From the NCBI GenBank assembly GCA_963664245.1, contig OY760934.1, positions 2,976,001-3,040,000 on the forward strand: a stretch of DNA of 64,000 nucleotides, given 5' to 3'. The position numbers and the translations under genes are program-made. The notes beneath the pieces were generated by a model that made no database searches, was not told the DNA's origin, and worked only from the letters and a program-made list of their open reading frames with translations. The stretch's first letter is position 1. Each line of letters begins with the position of its first letter. This document shows positions 34,745 through 44,969 of the stretch, piece by piece. Source of the stretch: GCA-2711565 sp963664245 (GTDB lineage: Bacteria; Bacteroidota; Bacteroidia; Bacteroidales; GCA-2711565).

Positions 34745-35209
34745 GTGGCAGAATTCATTGGAACATACGAATGCAAGGTTGATGTCAAAGGACGGTTAAT
34801 GTTTCCGGCCGATTTGAAATCGCAGCTTACTGATATGAAAGCCAAAGGGTTTGTCATTAAGCGGAGCATTTTTATGAAATCCCTGGAATTATACCCTATG
34901 GATGAATGGCAGCAGGAAAGTAACCGTATCAATAAATTGAACCGGTTTCGGAAAAAGAATGTTGACTTCATCAGAAAGTTTATGGCGGGGGTGCGAATGG
35001 TCGATTTGGATAATATTGGTCGGTTATTGATCCCAAAAGATTTGATAAACTATGCCGGAATTGCAAAAGAAATTGTGCTGGCCTCCGTGGTGAATAAAAT
35101 TGAAATCTGGGATAAAGCCGAGTACGAAAAGGCAATTGATTACGACCCGGATGAGTTTGCTGATTTAGCTGAAGATGTTATGGGCGATGTAGAACCAGAA
35201 GAAGAATAA
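34745..35209 (+). CDS. mraZ: Transcriptional regulator MraZ
   Basis: A 154-residue protein with two SpoVT/AbrB-like MraZ repeats (about 1-50 FIGTYECKVDVKGRLMFPADLK and 75-125 ARMVDLDNIGRLLIPKDLINYAGI-like) and a C-terminal acidic tail. It starts at GTG 34745. It opens the dcw cluster and lies downstream of three GTGG boxes that are its probable binding sites. In E. coli MraZ represses the cluster and RsmH antagonises it. Length is normal for Bacteroidetes. Confidence 0.93.
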   Translation: MAEFIGTYECKVDVKGRLMFPADLKSQLTDMKAKGFVIKRSIFMKSLELYPMDEWQQESNRINKLNRFRKKNVDFIRKFMAGVRMVDLDNIGRLLIPKDLINYAGIAKEIVLASVVNKIEIWDKAEYEKAIDYDPDEFADLAEDVMGDVEPEEE

Positions 35210-35215
35210 AATACC

Positions 35216-36109
35216 ATGTACCACAATCCTGTACTGTTGAACGAATGTGTAGAAGGAATGGCCATTCGGCCCAAGGGGATTTTTGTCGATGTAACTTTTG
35301 GTGGTGGTGGGCATTCCAGGGAGATTCTTCGGGTAATGAAAGAAGGGAAATTGTTTGCTTTTGACCAGGATGCAGATGCGTTGGAGAATAAAATTGAAGA
35401 TGACCGATTCGTTTTAATCAATTCGAATTTCAGGTATTTAAAAAACTTTTTGCAGTTGCATAATGCAGTTCCTGTTGATGGGATATTGGCTGACTTAGGT
35501 GTCTCGTCTCATCAATTTGATGCGGCAGAGAGAGGTTTTTCGACCCGTTTTGATGGCGAGTTGGATATGCGGATGGATCAGCGTCACGAGAAAACGGCCA
35601 AAAGCATTTTGAATTCATACAGCGAAAGTGATTTGAGGGCTGTTTTTAGTTTGTACGGCGAATTAAAAAATGCCTCACGAATAGCTTCAATTATTGTTCA
35701 GTCAAGGGTTCAAGCCAAAATTTCTACCACCTCTCATTTGAAAGAATTGCTGGGAAAGCTGGCTCCTCGAAAAAAGGAAAACCAATTTTTTGCTCAGGTT
35801 TTTCAGGCATTGAGAATTGAAGTGAACGAGGAACTGGAGACCCTGAAAGAGTTATTGCAGCAAAGTGCCCAAGTGTTAAAACCGGGCGGACGGCTGGTGG
35901 TTATCTCTTATCATTCGTTGGAAGATAGGTTGGTTAAAAATTTTATCAGAACCGGGAATTTTGAAGGAGAATTGAAAAAGGATTTTTACGGGAACCCTGA
36001 ACGCTTGTTCGAGCCAGTTACAAGAAAACCAATTGTTCCCGGCGAAAAAGAATTGGAAGGAAATAGTCGTTCGAGGAGTGCAAAATTAAGAATCGCAGAA
36101 AAAATTTAA
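35216..36109 (+). CDS. rsmH: 16S rRNA (cytosine-1402-N4)-methyltransferase RsmH
   Basis: A 297-residue SAM-dependent methyltransferase that modifies 16S C1402. It has the SAM-binding motif VTFGGGGHSREIL (about 24-36), GVSSHQFDAAERGFS, the inserted helical domain, and KPGGRLVVISYHSLEDRLVK near 220-240. The start ATG is 6 bases after mraZ. Its C-terminus (SRSRSAKLRIAEK) is typical. It is second in the dcw operon. Confidence 0.95.
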   Translation: MYHNPVLLNECVEGMAIRPKGIFVDVTFGGGGHSREILRVMKEGKLFAFDQDADALENKIEDDRFVLINSNFRYLKNFLQLHNAVPVDGILADLGVSSHQFDAAERGFSTRFDGELDMRMDQRHEKTAKSILNSYSESDLRAVFSLYGELKNASRIASIIVQSRVQAKISTTSHLKELLGKLAPRKKENQFFAQVFQALRIEVNEELETLKELLQQSAQVLKPGGRLVVISYHSLEDRLVKNFIRTGNFEGELKKDFYGNPERLFEPVTRKPIVPGEKELEGNSRSRSAKLRIAEKI

Positions 36110-36110
36110 G

Positions 36111-36500
36111 ATGGCAGCATCAAAAAACATGCGTAACCAACGGGTAAACCAATTTGCGGAGCAGGAAAGTAATACTGGTTCGAGCCGTTATATCACGACT
36201 TTGTTGGGAGGAGGTTTCCTGGCAAAGGATTCATCGGTGCGTTTTCTGCCTTTTTTGTTGTTTCTGGCTTTTATCGGGTTGGTTTATATCGCCAACATTT
36301 ATTACGCCGAAGAAACCATTCGTGATATTGACGATCTGAACAAAGAACTAAAAGAGCTACGGTACGAATACATTGCCACGCATACCAAGCTGATGCGCAT
36401 TAGTAAACAATCGGAAGTTGCAAAGAAATTAAAAGTTTTGGGTTTGAAAGAATCCACAACGCCACCATATAAAATTAAAGCCGAACAGCCCCAAAAATGA
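36111..36500 (+). CDS. FtsL-like cell division protein
   Basis: A 129-residue bitopic protein: a cytoplasmic N-terminus of about 40 residues, one membrane helix (about 44-64, FLPFLLFLAFIGLVYIANIY) and a periplasmic coiled coil (IRDIDDLNKELKELRYEYIATHTKLMRI). Sequence similarity to FtsL is weak, but the topology and position between rsmH and ftsI identify it. It would form the FtsQ-FtsL-FtsB type core complex. Its stop overlaps the ftsI start (ATGA). Confidence 0.85.
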   Translation: MAASKNMRNQRVNQFAEQESNTGSSRYITTLLGGGFLAKDSSVRFLPFLLFLAFIGLVYIANIYYAEETIRDIDDLNKELKELRYEYIATHTKLMRISKQSEVAKKLKVLGLKESTTPPYKIKAEQPQK

Positions 36501-38626
36501 AAAAAACAAAAAACATAAAACGCGATATTTTATGGCGGGTTTACCTGCTGTATTTTTTTGTGTTGCTTTTTGGGGTGGCCATTGTTGTCAAGCTGATTTA
36601 CATTCAGTATAATCTGGGCGATGAATTGATTGCCAAAGCTGAAAAACAGGAACTTCGGTTCTTTAACCTGGAAGCCAACCGTGGAAATATTTACGATGAT
36701 GAAGGGAGCCTCCTGGCGACAAGCATCCCGATTTTTGATATCCGCATGGATGTGGACTCCGAGAATATTTCCGATAAGCTTTTTTACGACAATGTTGATT
36801 CTTTGGCTTATCGGTTTTCGAAATTATTTCCTGAAAAATCAACGGCATTTTACAAACGGAAATTGACGAATGCCCGCAAAGATGGGAACCGTTTTTTGCT
36901 GATGGCTACAAAAGTGAATTACGATCAGTTAATGGAAATCAAAAACTTCCCAATTCTTCGCCTGGGTAAATATAAAGGCGGTTTGATCGTGATCCCTAAA
37001 ACACAGCGGCAACTGCCTTATGGTGATCTGGCAAAAAGAACCATCGGTTATTTGAATGAAAAAGAAAAATTGTACGTTGGGTTGGAAGGAGCTTTTGCTA
37101 ATGTAATCCAGGGGGTTGACGGGAAGCAGTTAAAACGCCGGATAAACAATGGTGACTGGATTCCTGTTAACGATGAAAATGATATTCTTGCCGAAGACGG
37201 AAAAGATATTATCACAACCATTGACGTGAAACTTCAGGATGTGGCTGAAAATGCGTTGTACCAGCATTTGATTGACCATGGTGCAAAACAGGGATGTGCC
37301 GTGTTGATGGAAGTGGCTACCGGTCACATCAAGGCAATCGCAAATTTGCGCTACGATTCTGCCTCAAAAAGTTATGAAGAATCATACAACTTTGCTGTGG
37401 GTCAAAGCATTGAACCGGGTTCAACCTTTAAACTGGTTTCGATGATGGCTGGACTTGAACAGGAAAAATTTACCCTTCGGGATAGTGTTAAAACCGGTAA
37501 TGGTTGGGTTCAGTTTTATGACCGAACCATGAAAGATTCGCATAAAATCGGCGATGGTTATTTAACCGCTAGGGAATCCTTTGAATATTCCTCAAACGTT
37601 GGTGTGTCACTATTTATCAATAATGCCTATAAAAACAAACCGGAAGAATTTATTCAGTTTATTTATGATCTTCCGCTGAACAAAAAATTAGGGCTATCTA
37701 TCCCTGGAGAGGGCAACCCGCTGATTAAGCACCCCTATCAAATCGATATTTGGTATGGAACCAGTTTGCCGTGGATGTCGATTGGTTATGAATTGCAGAT
37801 TACCCCGCTCCAGGTTCTTACAGTATACAATGCTGTTGCCAATAACGGGCGCATGGTGAAACCTATGTTTGTGAAAGAGATCAGGCAGGGGGGGCGTGTT
37901 CTTGAAACATTTGAAACCGAAACCATTAATAAATCCATTTGCTCGCAATCAACAATCGACTCTTTAAAATCGTTGATGGAAGGTGTTGTGGAGCGTGGTA
38001 CAGCCAGCCTAACCCTGAAGAATACGGTTTATAAAATTGCCGGGAAAACCGGTACAGCTCAAATTGCATCCGGAGCAAAAGGAGAAAAAGAATACAACAA
38101 AACAGATTACAATGCTTCGTTTGTGGGTTATTTCCCGGCAGATGATCCGAAATATTCGTGTATTGTTGTGGTAAACAACCCAACCAAAGGGAAAATTTAC
38201 GGAAGCTCTGTAGCTGCACCGGTGTTCAAGGAAATTGCCGATAAAGTATATGCTACCCAGCTGGATATTCAGGCGCGCGAAGGCTACTGGGCCACGGCAT
38301 ACAACCAAGCTCTTGAAGGGAGAGGGAAAACCGAGGATTTAAAAACCCTTTACGAAGTTTTTAATTATGCCACGGTTCTTGAAAAATATTCCGACTGGTC
38401 GGTCTTTAAAGCCGATTCCTCCAATGTTTCGTTAGAAGCTATCCCGGTTGAAGAAACCGTAGTTCCCAATGTAAAAGGCATGGGTGCCCGAGATGCCATC
38501 TTTTTGCTTGAAAAATCAGGGCTAAAAACCAAATTAATCGGGCGGGGATTGGTTTCGAGCCAATCGTTGAGAGCAGGAACTATGGTCGAGAAAGGAAAAA
38601 TAATCACTTTAAATCTGTCAAACTAA
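36497..38626 (+). CDS. ftsI: Septal peptidoglycan transpeptidase FtsI/PBP3 with PASTA domain
   Basis: A 709-residue class B penicillin-binding protein: an N-terminal membrane helix (about 13-35), a dimerisation domain (RGNIYDDEGSLLATSIP), and a transpeptidase with active-site Ser309 in STFK, SSN (365-367) and KTG (517-519). A single PASTA domain ends the protein (about 645-709, VVPNVKGMGARDAIFLLEKSG). It cross-links septal peptidoglycan with FtsW. The PASTA unit is typical of Bacteroidetes FtsI and absent in E. coli. Confidence 0.95.
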   Translation: MKKTKNIKRDILWRVYLLYFFVLLFGVAIVVKLIYIQYNLGDELIAKAEKQELRFFNLEANRGNIYDDEGSLLATSIPIFDIRMDVDSENISDKLFYDNVDSLAYRFSKLFPEKSTAFYKRKLTNARKDGNRFLLMATKVNYDQLMEIKNFPILRLGKYKGGLIVIPKTQRQLPYGDLAKRTIGYLNEKEKLYVGLEGAFANVIQGVDGKQLKRRINNGDWIPVNDENDILAEDGKDIITTIDVKLQDVAENALYQHLIDHGAKQGCAVLMEVATGHIKAIANLRYDSASKSYEESYNFAVGQSIEPGSTFKLVSMMAGLEQEKFTLRDSVKTGNGWVQFYDRTMKDSHKIGDGYLTARESFEYSSNVGVSLFINNAYKNKPEEFIQFIYDLPLNKKLGLSIPGEGNPLIKHPYQIDIWYGTSLPWMSIGYELQITPLQVLTVYNAVANNGRMVKPMFVKEIRQGGRVLETFETETINKSICSQSTIDSLKSLMEGVVERGTASLTLKNTVYKIAGKTGTAQIASGAKGEKEYNKTDYNASFVGYFPADDPKYSCIVVVNNPTKGKIYGSSVAAPVFKEIADKVYATQLDIQAREGYWATAYNQALEGRGKTEDLKTLYEVFNYATVLEKYSDWSVFKADSSNVSLEAIPVEETVVPNVKGMGARDAIFLLEKSGLKTKLIGRGLVSSQSLRAGTMVEKGKIITLNLSN

Positions 38627-40087
38627 GTGAAAAAACTAAACGACATATTAAACGGAATTAAGATTGTTGAACGCTTTGGTTCATCCAATCCGGAGATCAA
38701 AAAAATAGTTTTTGACTCGCGGGAGGTGGAAGCCAATTCGTTATTTTTTGCTATTAAGGGAACTCAGGTTGACGGTCATCGATTTGTTGAAATGGCCGTT
38801 AAATCGGGTGCTTCGGCAATTGTTTGTGAAGAGGTTCCTGCAGAAAAAAACGAGAATGTTGTTTACCTGAAGGTTGAAAATTCGCAGCACGCACTTGGAA
38901 TAATTACCGGCAATTTTTACGATTATCCTTCCGAAAAATTTAAGCTGGTTGGGGTAACCGGAACCAATGGAAAAACAACTATTGCTTCTGTTTTATACAA
39001 ACTTTTTGGCAAGCTTGGTTACAATGTTGGTTTGCTCTCAACCATCGAAAACCGCATTAACGATGAGGTGATTGAGGCCACGCATACCACTCCTGACGTG
39101 GTTCAGATCAACCGTTTGCTGGCAAAAATGATTGAAGCCGGGGTTGATTATTGCTTCATGGAAGTGAGCTCTCACGCGATTGACCAGGAGCGTGTTTCGG
39201 GGCTTCATTTTACCGGGGGCATTTTTACCAACCTGACTCACGACCATCTCGATTATCATAAAGATTTTAAATCGTACCTGGCCGCTAAAAAGAAATTCTT
39301 TGATGACTTGCCGGCTTCTGCTTTTGCACTAACGAACCTGGATGACAAGAATGGCAGGGTAATGCAGCAGAACACCAGGGCGGCTAAATACAGCTATGGC
39401 TTAACCGTGGCTTCCGATTTTTATTGTAAAATCATCGAAAATCAATTTGACGGCTTGCAGCTTATGATCGAGGGGCAACCTGTTTGGTTTCGTTTGGTAG
39501 GCAAATTCAATGCTTACAACCTGATGGCTGTTTATGCAGCCGCAGTGCTTTTGGGCGAAAATAAAATGGAAGTGCTGACACAATTGAGTTTACTGGAACC
39601 TGCCGAAGGCCGTTTTGAACTCATGAAATCGGAAGAAGGTATTTCGGTAATTATTGATTATGCCCACACCCCGGATGCATTAAAAAATGTATTGGAAACC
39701 ATTTCGGCGACAAGAACAGGGAATGAAACCTTGATAACTTTAGTTGGGGCGGGTGGTAACCGCGATAAAACCAAACGTCCGCTCATGGCCAAAGTGGCCT
39801 GCGATAAAAGCGATAAACTTATCCTGACTTCAGACAATCCTCGTGATGAAGATCCCGATGCCATTATTGAAGATATGAAAACTGGCCTGGATATTATTGA
39901 GAAGAAAAAGGTTCTTTCAATAACAAACCGGGTTGAAGCGATTAAAACAGCCCTGGCCTTGGCAAAAAAAGGAGATATTATTTTGATTGCCGGTAAAGGG
40001 CATGAAAAGTACCAGGTGCTGAAAGGCGGAAAAATTATTCCGCTGGATGAAAAACAAATTGTACGTGAAATTTTAACCATTATCTAA
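38627..40087 (+). CDS. murE: UDP-MurNAc-tripeptide synthetase MurE
   Basis: A 486-residue Mur ligase that adds the third amino acid to UDP-MurNAc-dipeptide. The GTG start at 38627 abuts the ftsI stop. Motifs: ATP loop GVTGTNGKTT (about 110-119), the carbamylated-lysine region, HDHLDYHK, and DYAHTPDALKN. The C-terminal segment contains SDNPRDEDPDAII, the DNPR motif that marks meso-diaminopimelate-specific MurE. It therefore most likely uses meso-DAP rather than lysine. Confidence 0.95.
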   Translation: MKKLNDILNGIKIVERFGSSNPEIKKIVFDSREVEANSLFFAIKGTQVDGHRFVEMAVKSGASAIVCEEVPAEKNENVVYLKVENSQHALGIITGNFYDYPSEKFKLVGVTGTNGKTTIASVLYKLFGKLGYNVGLLSTIENRINDEVIEATHTTPDVVQINRLLAKMIEAGVDYCFMEVSSHAIDQERVSGLHFTGGIFTNLTHDHLDYHKDFKSYLAAKKKFFDDLPASAFALTNLDDKNGRVMQQNTRAAKYSYGLTVASDFYCKIIENQFDGLQLMIEGQPVWFRLVGKFNAYNLMAVYAAAVLLGENKMEVLTQLSLLEPAEGRFELMKSEEGISVIIDYAHTPDALKNVLETISATRTGNETLITLVGAGGNRDKTKRPLMAKVACDKSDKLILTSDNPRDEDPDAIIEDMKTGLDIIEKKKVLSITNRVEAIKTALALAKKGDIILIAGKGHEKYQVLKGGKIIPLDEKQIVREILTII

Positions 40088-40095
40088 ACAGTATT

Positions 40096-41334
40096 ATGTT
40101 ATACTATTTATTTGATTATTTACATAGAATGTATGATTTCCCGGGAGCCGGAGTGTTTCAGTACATCTCTTTCCGTGCTGCCATGGCAATCATTACGTCT
40201 TTGATTATATCATTGCTTTTTGGCAAGAGCCTGATCCGGATTTTGGTTAAACGCCAGATTGGCGAAACCGTTCGCGATCTGGGCTTGAAGGGGCAAAGCG
40301 AAAAAGCCGGTACGCCTACCATGGGCGGATTGATTATCCTTGGTGCAATTTTGATCCCGACCTTTCTTTTTGCAAAGCTGCATAATACTTATGTTTTGTT
40401 GATGATATTTACAACCATCTGGTTAGGCGGGATTGGTTTTGTTGACGATTACATTAAGGTTTTCAGAAAGAACAAGAAAGGTTTGCGGGGCAAGTTTAAA
40501 TTGATGGGGCAGGTTGTTTTAGGACTAGCTGTTGGAGCGGTGATGTTTTTTCATAATGATATTGTGGTTCGCGAAAAATTAACCGTTGAACAAGTACAAG
40601 AGCAGGGTGTTGACCTCTCGGATGCTTCCGCGAATTTTGATCCGATTGCTAAAAAATCTACCAAAACAACTATTCCGTTTGTAAAAAATAATGAATTTGA
40701 TTATTCGGTGTTGATCTCGTGGTTGGGTAATGGTTTTGGGAAATATGCCTGGCTCATATTTATCCCTATTGTGGTACTGATTATTATGGCGGTTTCAAAC
40801 GGGGCCAACCTCACCGACGGCATCGACGGGCTGGCTACAGGAACTTCGGCCATTATCGGGGCTACGCTCGCTCTGCTTGCCTGGGTATCGGGTAACATTG
40901 TTTTTGCGAATTACCTGAACATAATGTATATCCCTAATTCCGGTGAGCTAACCATATTTATTAGTGCTTTTGTGGGAGCATGTATCGGTTTTCTGTGGTA
41001 TAATTCGTATCCGGCACAAGTATTTATGGGCGATACCGGAAGCTTGGCAATTGGTGGGATCATCGCCGTTTTTGCCATCATCATCCGTAAAGAACTATTG
41101 ATCCCTATCCTTTGCGGAATATTCCTGGTTGAGAACCTTTCGGTAATTCTCCAGGTGGCTTATTTCAAAAGAACCAAACGGAGAACAGGGGTGGGCAAAC
41201 GCATTTTTAAAATGTCGCCCATTCATCATCACTACCAGGTGCTGGGTTATCCCGAACCTAAGATCGTGATGCGCTTTTTAATTGTGGGGATCATGCTGGC
41301 GGTAGCCACAGTGATAACACTGAAATTAAGATAA
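40096..41334 (+). CDS. mraY: Phospho-MurNAc-pentapeptide transferase MraY
   Basis: A 412-residue polytopic enzyme (about ten helices) that forms lipid I from UDP-MurNAc-pentapeptide and undecaprenyl phosphate. Motifs: GTPTMGGLIIL, the catalytic DDxxK (FVDDYIKV), NGANLTDGIDGLATGTSAI, and GDTGSLAIGG, with MSPIHHHYQVLG near the end. It is longer than E. coli MraY (360) owing to an insert at about 165-205 (VQEQGVDLSDASANFD), which is usual in Bacteroidetes. Start ATG 40096, 9 bases after murE. Confidence 0.95.
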   Translation: MLYYLFDYLHRMYDFPGAGVFQYISFRAAMAIITSLIISLLFGKSLIRILVKRQIGETVRDLGLKGQSEKAGTPTMGGLIILGAILIPTFLFAKLHNTYVLLMIFTTIWLGGIGFVDDYIKVFRKNKKGLRGKFKLMGQVVLGLAVGAVMFFHNDIVVREKLTVEQVQEQGVDLSDASANFDPIAKKSTKTTIPFVKNNEFDYSVLISWLGNGFGKYAWLIFIPIVVLIIMAVSNGANLTDGIDGLATGTSAIIGATLALLAWVSGNIVFANYLNIMYIPNSGELTIFISAFVGACIGFLWYNSYPAQVFMGDTGSLAIGGIIAVFAIIIRKELLIPILCGIFLVENLSVILQVAYFKRTKRRTGVGKRIFKMSPIHHHYQVLGYPEPKIVMRFLIVGIMLAVATVITLKLR

Positions 41335-41335
41335 A

Positions 41336-42676
41336 ATGAGTGAAACAAAAGTGATACTCGGAGCCGGGGAAAGCGGGGTTGGTTCAGCCATACTGGCAAA
41401 GAAAAAAGGATTCGGGGTTTTTGTTTCGGATAAAGGAAAAATAAAGAAAAAATATAAAGACGTTCTTTCACAGTTTGACATTGAATTTGAAGAAGGGAAA
41501 CATGATGTTGAGCGGATTTTAAGCGCGGATGAGGTCATAAAAAGCCCGGGAATTCCCGATCATATCGAGTTGATTAAAGCAATTCGCCAGAAAGGGATTC
41601 CTGTAATATCGGAGATTGAGTTTGCGGACCGCTACACCAATGCATTTAAAATTTGCATCACGGGAAGCAATGGAAAAACCACTACCACGCTTTGGATTTA
41701 CCACATGTTAAAATCAGCCGGATTGAAAGTGGGTTTGGCCGGAAATGTTGGGCAAAGTTTTGCCTGGCAGGTGGCTGAGAATGATTTTAAATACTATGTG
41801 TTAGAGCTTAGTAGTTTTCAGTTGGACGGGATGTTTGATTTCAAAGCAGACATTGCCGTGTTGATGAACATTACGCCCGATCACCTGGATCGTTACGAAA
41901 ACGATTTCAGCAAGTATGTCGATTCAAAGTTCAGGATACTTCAAAACCAAACTTCAAAAGAGGCTTTTGTTTTTTGTATGGACGATCCGGTTCTGACCGA
42001 AGAAATCAAAAAACGAAACATTGTTTCCAAACAATACCCTTTCACCTTCAATGATTCTGTACTTGTAGAAGGAGCATACATAAAAAACAAAGAAATAAAC
42101 ATAAATATTAAATCAAAGAAAATAACCATGACGTTAGAGGAATTAGCTTTACAAGGAAGACACAATGCTTATAATTCGATGGCAGCAAGCATTACGGCAA
42201 AATTAATTGGCATCAGGAAAGAAACGATCAAACAGTGTTTGAGCGATTTTCAGAATGTGGAACACCGCCTGGAGCATGTTGCAACCATCCACGGCGTTGA
42301 TTTTATCAACGACTCCAAAGCAACCAATGTAAACTCAACCTGGTATGCCCTGGAAAGCATGACAGAAAATGTAGTGTGGATTGTAGGTGGCGTGGATAAA
42401 GGAAACGATTACGAAAGTTTAAAAAGTATGGTTCGCGATAAAGTAAAAGCCATTATTTGCTTGGGCGTGGATAACCTGAAAATTCATCAGGAGTTTGGCG
42501 ATATTGTTGAAACCATTGTTGATGCGCGATCGGCAAAAGATGCCGTTGATCTTGCATACGATTTATCCGATCATGGCGATACGGTTTTATTGTCGCCGGC
42601 CTGTGCAAGCTTTGATTTGTTCGAAAATTACGAAGACCGCGGTAACCAGTTTAAAGATGCTGTAAACCAATTATAA
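41336..42676 (+). CDS. murD: UDP-MurNAc-L-alanine:D-glutamate ligase MurD
   Basis: A 446-residue Mur ligase: an N-terminal Rossmann-like UDP-binding domain (VILGAGESGVGSAILAKKKG), ATP loop CITGSNGKTTTT (about 107-118), NITPDHLDRY, NDSKATNVNSTW and the C-terminal LLSPACASFDLFENYEDRG. It adds D-glutamate to UDP-MurNAc-L-Ala. It starts one base after the mraY stop. No truncation. Confidence 0.95.
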   Translation: MSETKVILGAGESGVGSAILAKKKGFGVFVSDKGKIKKKYKDVLSQFDIEFEEGKHDVERILSADEVIKSPGIPDHIELIKAIRQKGIPVISEIEFADRYTNAFKICITGSNGKTTTTLWIYHMLKSAGLKVGLAGNVGQSFAWQVAENDFKYYVLELSSFQLDGMFDFKADIAVLMNITPDHLDRYENDFSKYVDSKFRILQNQTSKEAFVFCMDDPVLTEEIKKRNIVSKQYPFTFNDSVLVEGAYIKNKEININIKSKKITMTLEELALQGRHNAYNSMAASITAKLIGIRKETIKQCLSDFQNVEHRLEHVATIHGVDFINDSKATNVNSTWYALESMTENVVWIVGGVDKGNDYESLKSMVRDKVKAIICLGVDNLKIHQEFGDIVETIVDARSAKDAVDLAYDLSDHGDTVLLSPACASFDLFENYEDRGNQFKDAVNQL

Positions 42677-42715
42677 GATCATCAATAAAAAAATTGAAAA
42701 TAAAAAATAAAGATT

Positions 42716-43885
42716 GTGTCGGCATTAGCACGAAAAATAAAAGGAGATAAAGTCATTTGGGTAGTAGTGATACTGCTGTCCGTGCTGTCGTTATTGGCTG
42801 TTTACAGCTCAACGGGCACGCTGGCTTATAAATATCAGTCCGGCAATACCGAGTATTACATGATCAAACATTTTTTGATCCTGCTATTTGGTTTGCTTTT
42901 GATGTATGTCGCACATCTTGTTAAATACACTTATTATTCAAGGATTTTCCAAATCGCTTTGTACGTTGCTGTTCCTCTGTTGGTTTTAACGTTTTTTATC
43001 GGTTTGAATCTGAACGATGCCAAAAGGGTACTGCCATTACCTTTTAATTTATCGTTTCAAACCTCCGATTTGGCAAAATTAACTTTGGTCATTTATTTGG
43101 CTCGTTTGCTAACCAAAAAGCAAAGTGAAATAAAAAGCTTTAAATCGGCCTTTGTGCCCTTGATGCTGCCGGTTATTATTGTTTGCGGATTGATCCTTCC
43201 GTCGAACTTTTCAACGGCTGCATTGCTGTTTATAACCTGCTTGGTTTTAATGTTTATTGGGAGGGTAAACACAACTTATATTTTATCGCTGGTCGGGATT
43301 GGAATTGTATCGCTGGCTATTTTTATAACTATTTTGTATAACCTGCCTGGCGAACAACAGGGACGTTTATGGACCTGGAAAAACCGTGTTGATAATTTTG
43401 TCAACCAAAAAGAAAATACTGATGAAAACTATCAGGTCGAGCAGTCGAAAATTGCGATTGCTTCGGGAGGCTTAATTGGAAAGGGACCAGGGAACAGTAC
43501 CCAGCGTAATTTTTTACCGCATCCTTATTCCGATTTTATTTTTGCCATCATTGCCGAAGAGTACGGATTGGTTGGGGCTTCGTTTGTGGTGCTTTTGTAC
43601 CTGATTTTGTTTTTCAGGGCTGTAACTATCGTGGCGAAAATTCCGCAAAACTTCGGGGCCTTTTTAACCATCGGAGTGAGTTTTAACCTAGTGTTTCAGG
43701 CCATGATTAACATGGCTGTAGCCGTTAATTTAATGCCGGTTACGGGTCAGCCGTTGCCTTTGGTAAGTATGGGTGGAACCTCTATTTGGTTCACTTCATT
43801 ATCCATCGGAATTATTTTAAGTGTAAGTAAAGAAATTAATAATCCGACAATTGTTAAACACGAACTGTATGCCGAAGAAGCCTAA
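42716..43885 (+). CDS. ftsW: Septal glycosyltransferase FtsW (SEDS family)
   Basis: A 389-residue SEDS protein with about ten helices that polymerises lipid II at the septum. Signatures: LAVYSSTGTLAYKYQ, GRLWTWKNRVDNF, the conserved GPGNSTQRNFLPHPYSDFIFAIIAEEYGL, and GQPLPLVSMGGTSIWF. The start is taken as GTG 42716 (MSALARKIKGDKV). Its last codons overlap the chosen murG start by 17 bases. Confidence 0.94.
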   Translation: MSALARKIKGDKVIWVVVILLSVLSLLAVYSSTGTLAYKYQSGNTEYYMIKHFLILLFGLLLMYVAHLVKYTYYSRIFQIALYVAVPLLVLTFFIGLNLNDAKRVLPLPFNLSFQTSDLAKLTLVIYLARLLTKKQSEIKSFKSAFVPLMLPVIIVCGLILPSNFSTAALLFITCLVLMFIGRVNTTYILSLVGIGIVSLAIFITILYNLPGEQQGRLWTWKNRVDNFVNQKENTDENYQVEQSKIAIASGGLIGKGPGNSTQRNFLPHPYSDFIFAIIAEEYGLVGASFVVLLYLILFFRAVTIVAKIPQNFGAFLTIGVSFNLVFQAMINMAVAVNLMPVTGQPLPLVSMGGTSIWFTSLSIGIILSVSKEINNPTIVKHELYAEEA

Positions 43886-44969
43886 AAATATTATCATCAG
43901 CGGAGGAGGTACCGGTGGGCATATTTTCCCGGCTCTGGCTATTGCCAATGCACTCAGGAAACGTTTCCCGGAGGTGAATATTGAGTTTGTGGGAGCCAGG
44001 GGACGCATGGAAATGACCAAAGTTCCGGAAGCCGGGTATCCCATTCATGGCTTGTGGATTAGCGGCATCCAACGAAAACTGACTTTAAAGAATCTGTCAT
44101 TCCCGTTTAAGGTGATCGATAGCCTTCTCAAGGCAAAAAAAATATTAAAAAAAGTAAAACCCGAAGTGGTGATAGGAGTGGGTGGCTATGCCAGCGGGCC
44201 GACTTTAAATGTGGCAATCCGTCGTGGTATCCCGACCTTGATCCAGGAGCAAAACTCGTTTCCGGGAATTACCAACAGGTTGCTGGCAAAAAAAGTGAAT
44301 ACAATTTGCGTGGCTTACGAAGGTCTGGAAAAATATTTTCCCAAAGAAAAAATTGTTTTAACCGGGAACCCTGTTCGAGAACATGTTATCCAAATTGAAG
44401 GGAAAAAAGGAGAAGCCCTTAATTTTTTCGGTTTAGCGGATAAAAAGAAAACCGTTTTAGTGGTTGGAGGCAGCCAGGGTTCGGTTTCTATCAATAAAAG
44501 TATTGCGGCAAATCTGGCAGTTTTTGCGGAAGAAAACGTGCAATTAATTTGGCAAACCGGGCGTTTTTATGTGGATGAAGCCCGGGAAAAAACCAAAGGG
44601 ATGCATCACATTAAAGTGCACGAGTTTATCCGTGAAATGGATTTGGCTTATGCTGCCGCCGATGTGATTATTTCACGGGCGGGAGCTATTGCTATTTCGG
44701 AGATTTCGGCGGTTAAAAAACCGGTGATTTTTATTCCTTTGCCTTCGGCGGCCGACGATCACCAAACCAAAAATGCGAAAGCTTTGGTCGATAAAAACGC
44801 GGCTTATTTGTTGAAAGATAGCGAAGCTTCCGAAAAGCTTGCGGGTCTTTTAAAAGCCATAATTAATAATGATGATCGCTTAAAAGAATTAGCGGAAAAT
44901 ATAGCTGCTTTTGCGCAGCCAAAAGCAACGGATTTGATTGTGAATGAAATTGAAAAATTGATTAAATAA
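43869..44969 (+). CDS. murG: UDP-GlcNAc:lipid I transferase MurG
   Basis: A GT28 glycosyltransferase that makes lipid II. Start ATG 43869 (MPKKPKNIIISGGGTGGHI) is preferred to a TTG at 43851 because it leads straight to the acceptor-site loop GGGTGGHIFPALAIA, giving 366 residues. Other motifs are GVGGYASGPTLNVA, QEQNSFPGITNR, VVGGSQGS, SRAGAIAISEISA and PLPSAADDHQTKNA. The stop overlaps the murC ATG by one base. Confidence 0.95.
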   Translation: MPKKPKNIIISGGGTGGHIFPALAIANALRKRFPEVNIEFVGARGRMEMTKVPEAGYPIHGLWISGIQRKLTLKNLSFPFKVIDSLLKAKKILKKVKPEVVIGVGGYASGPTLNVAIRRGIPTLIQEQNSFPGITNRLLAKKVNTICVAYEGLEKYFPKEKIVLTGNPVREHVIQIEGKKGEALNFFGLADKKKTVLVVGGSQGSVSINKSIAANLAVFAEENVQLIWQTGRFYVDEAREKTKGMHHIKVHEFIREMDLAYAAADVIISRAGAIAISEISAVKKPVIFIPLPSAADDHQTKNAKALVDKNAAYLLKDSEASEKLAGLLKAIINNDDRLKELAENIAAFAQPKATDLIVNEIEKLIK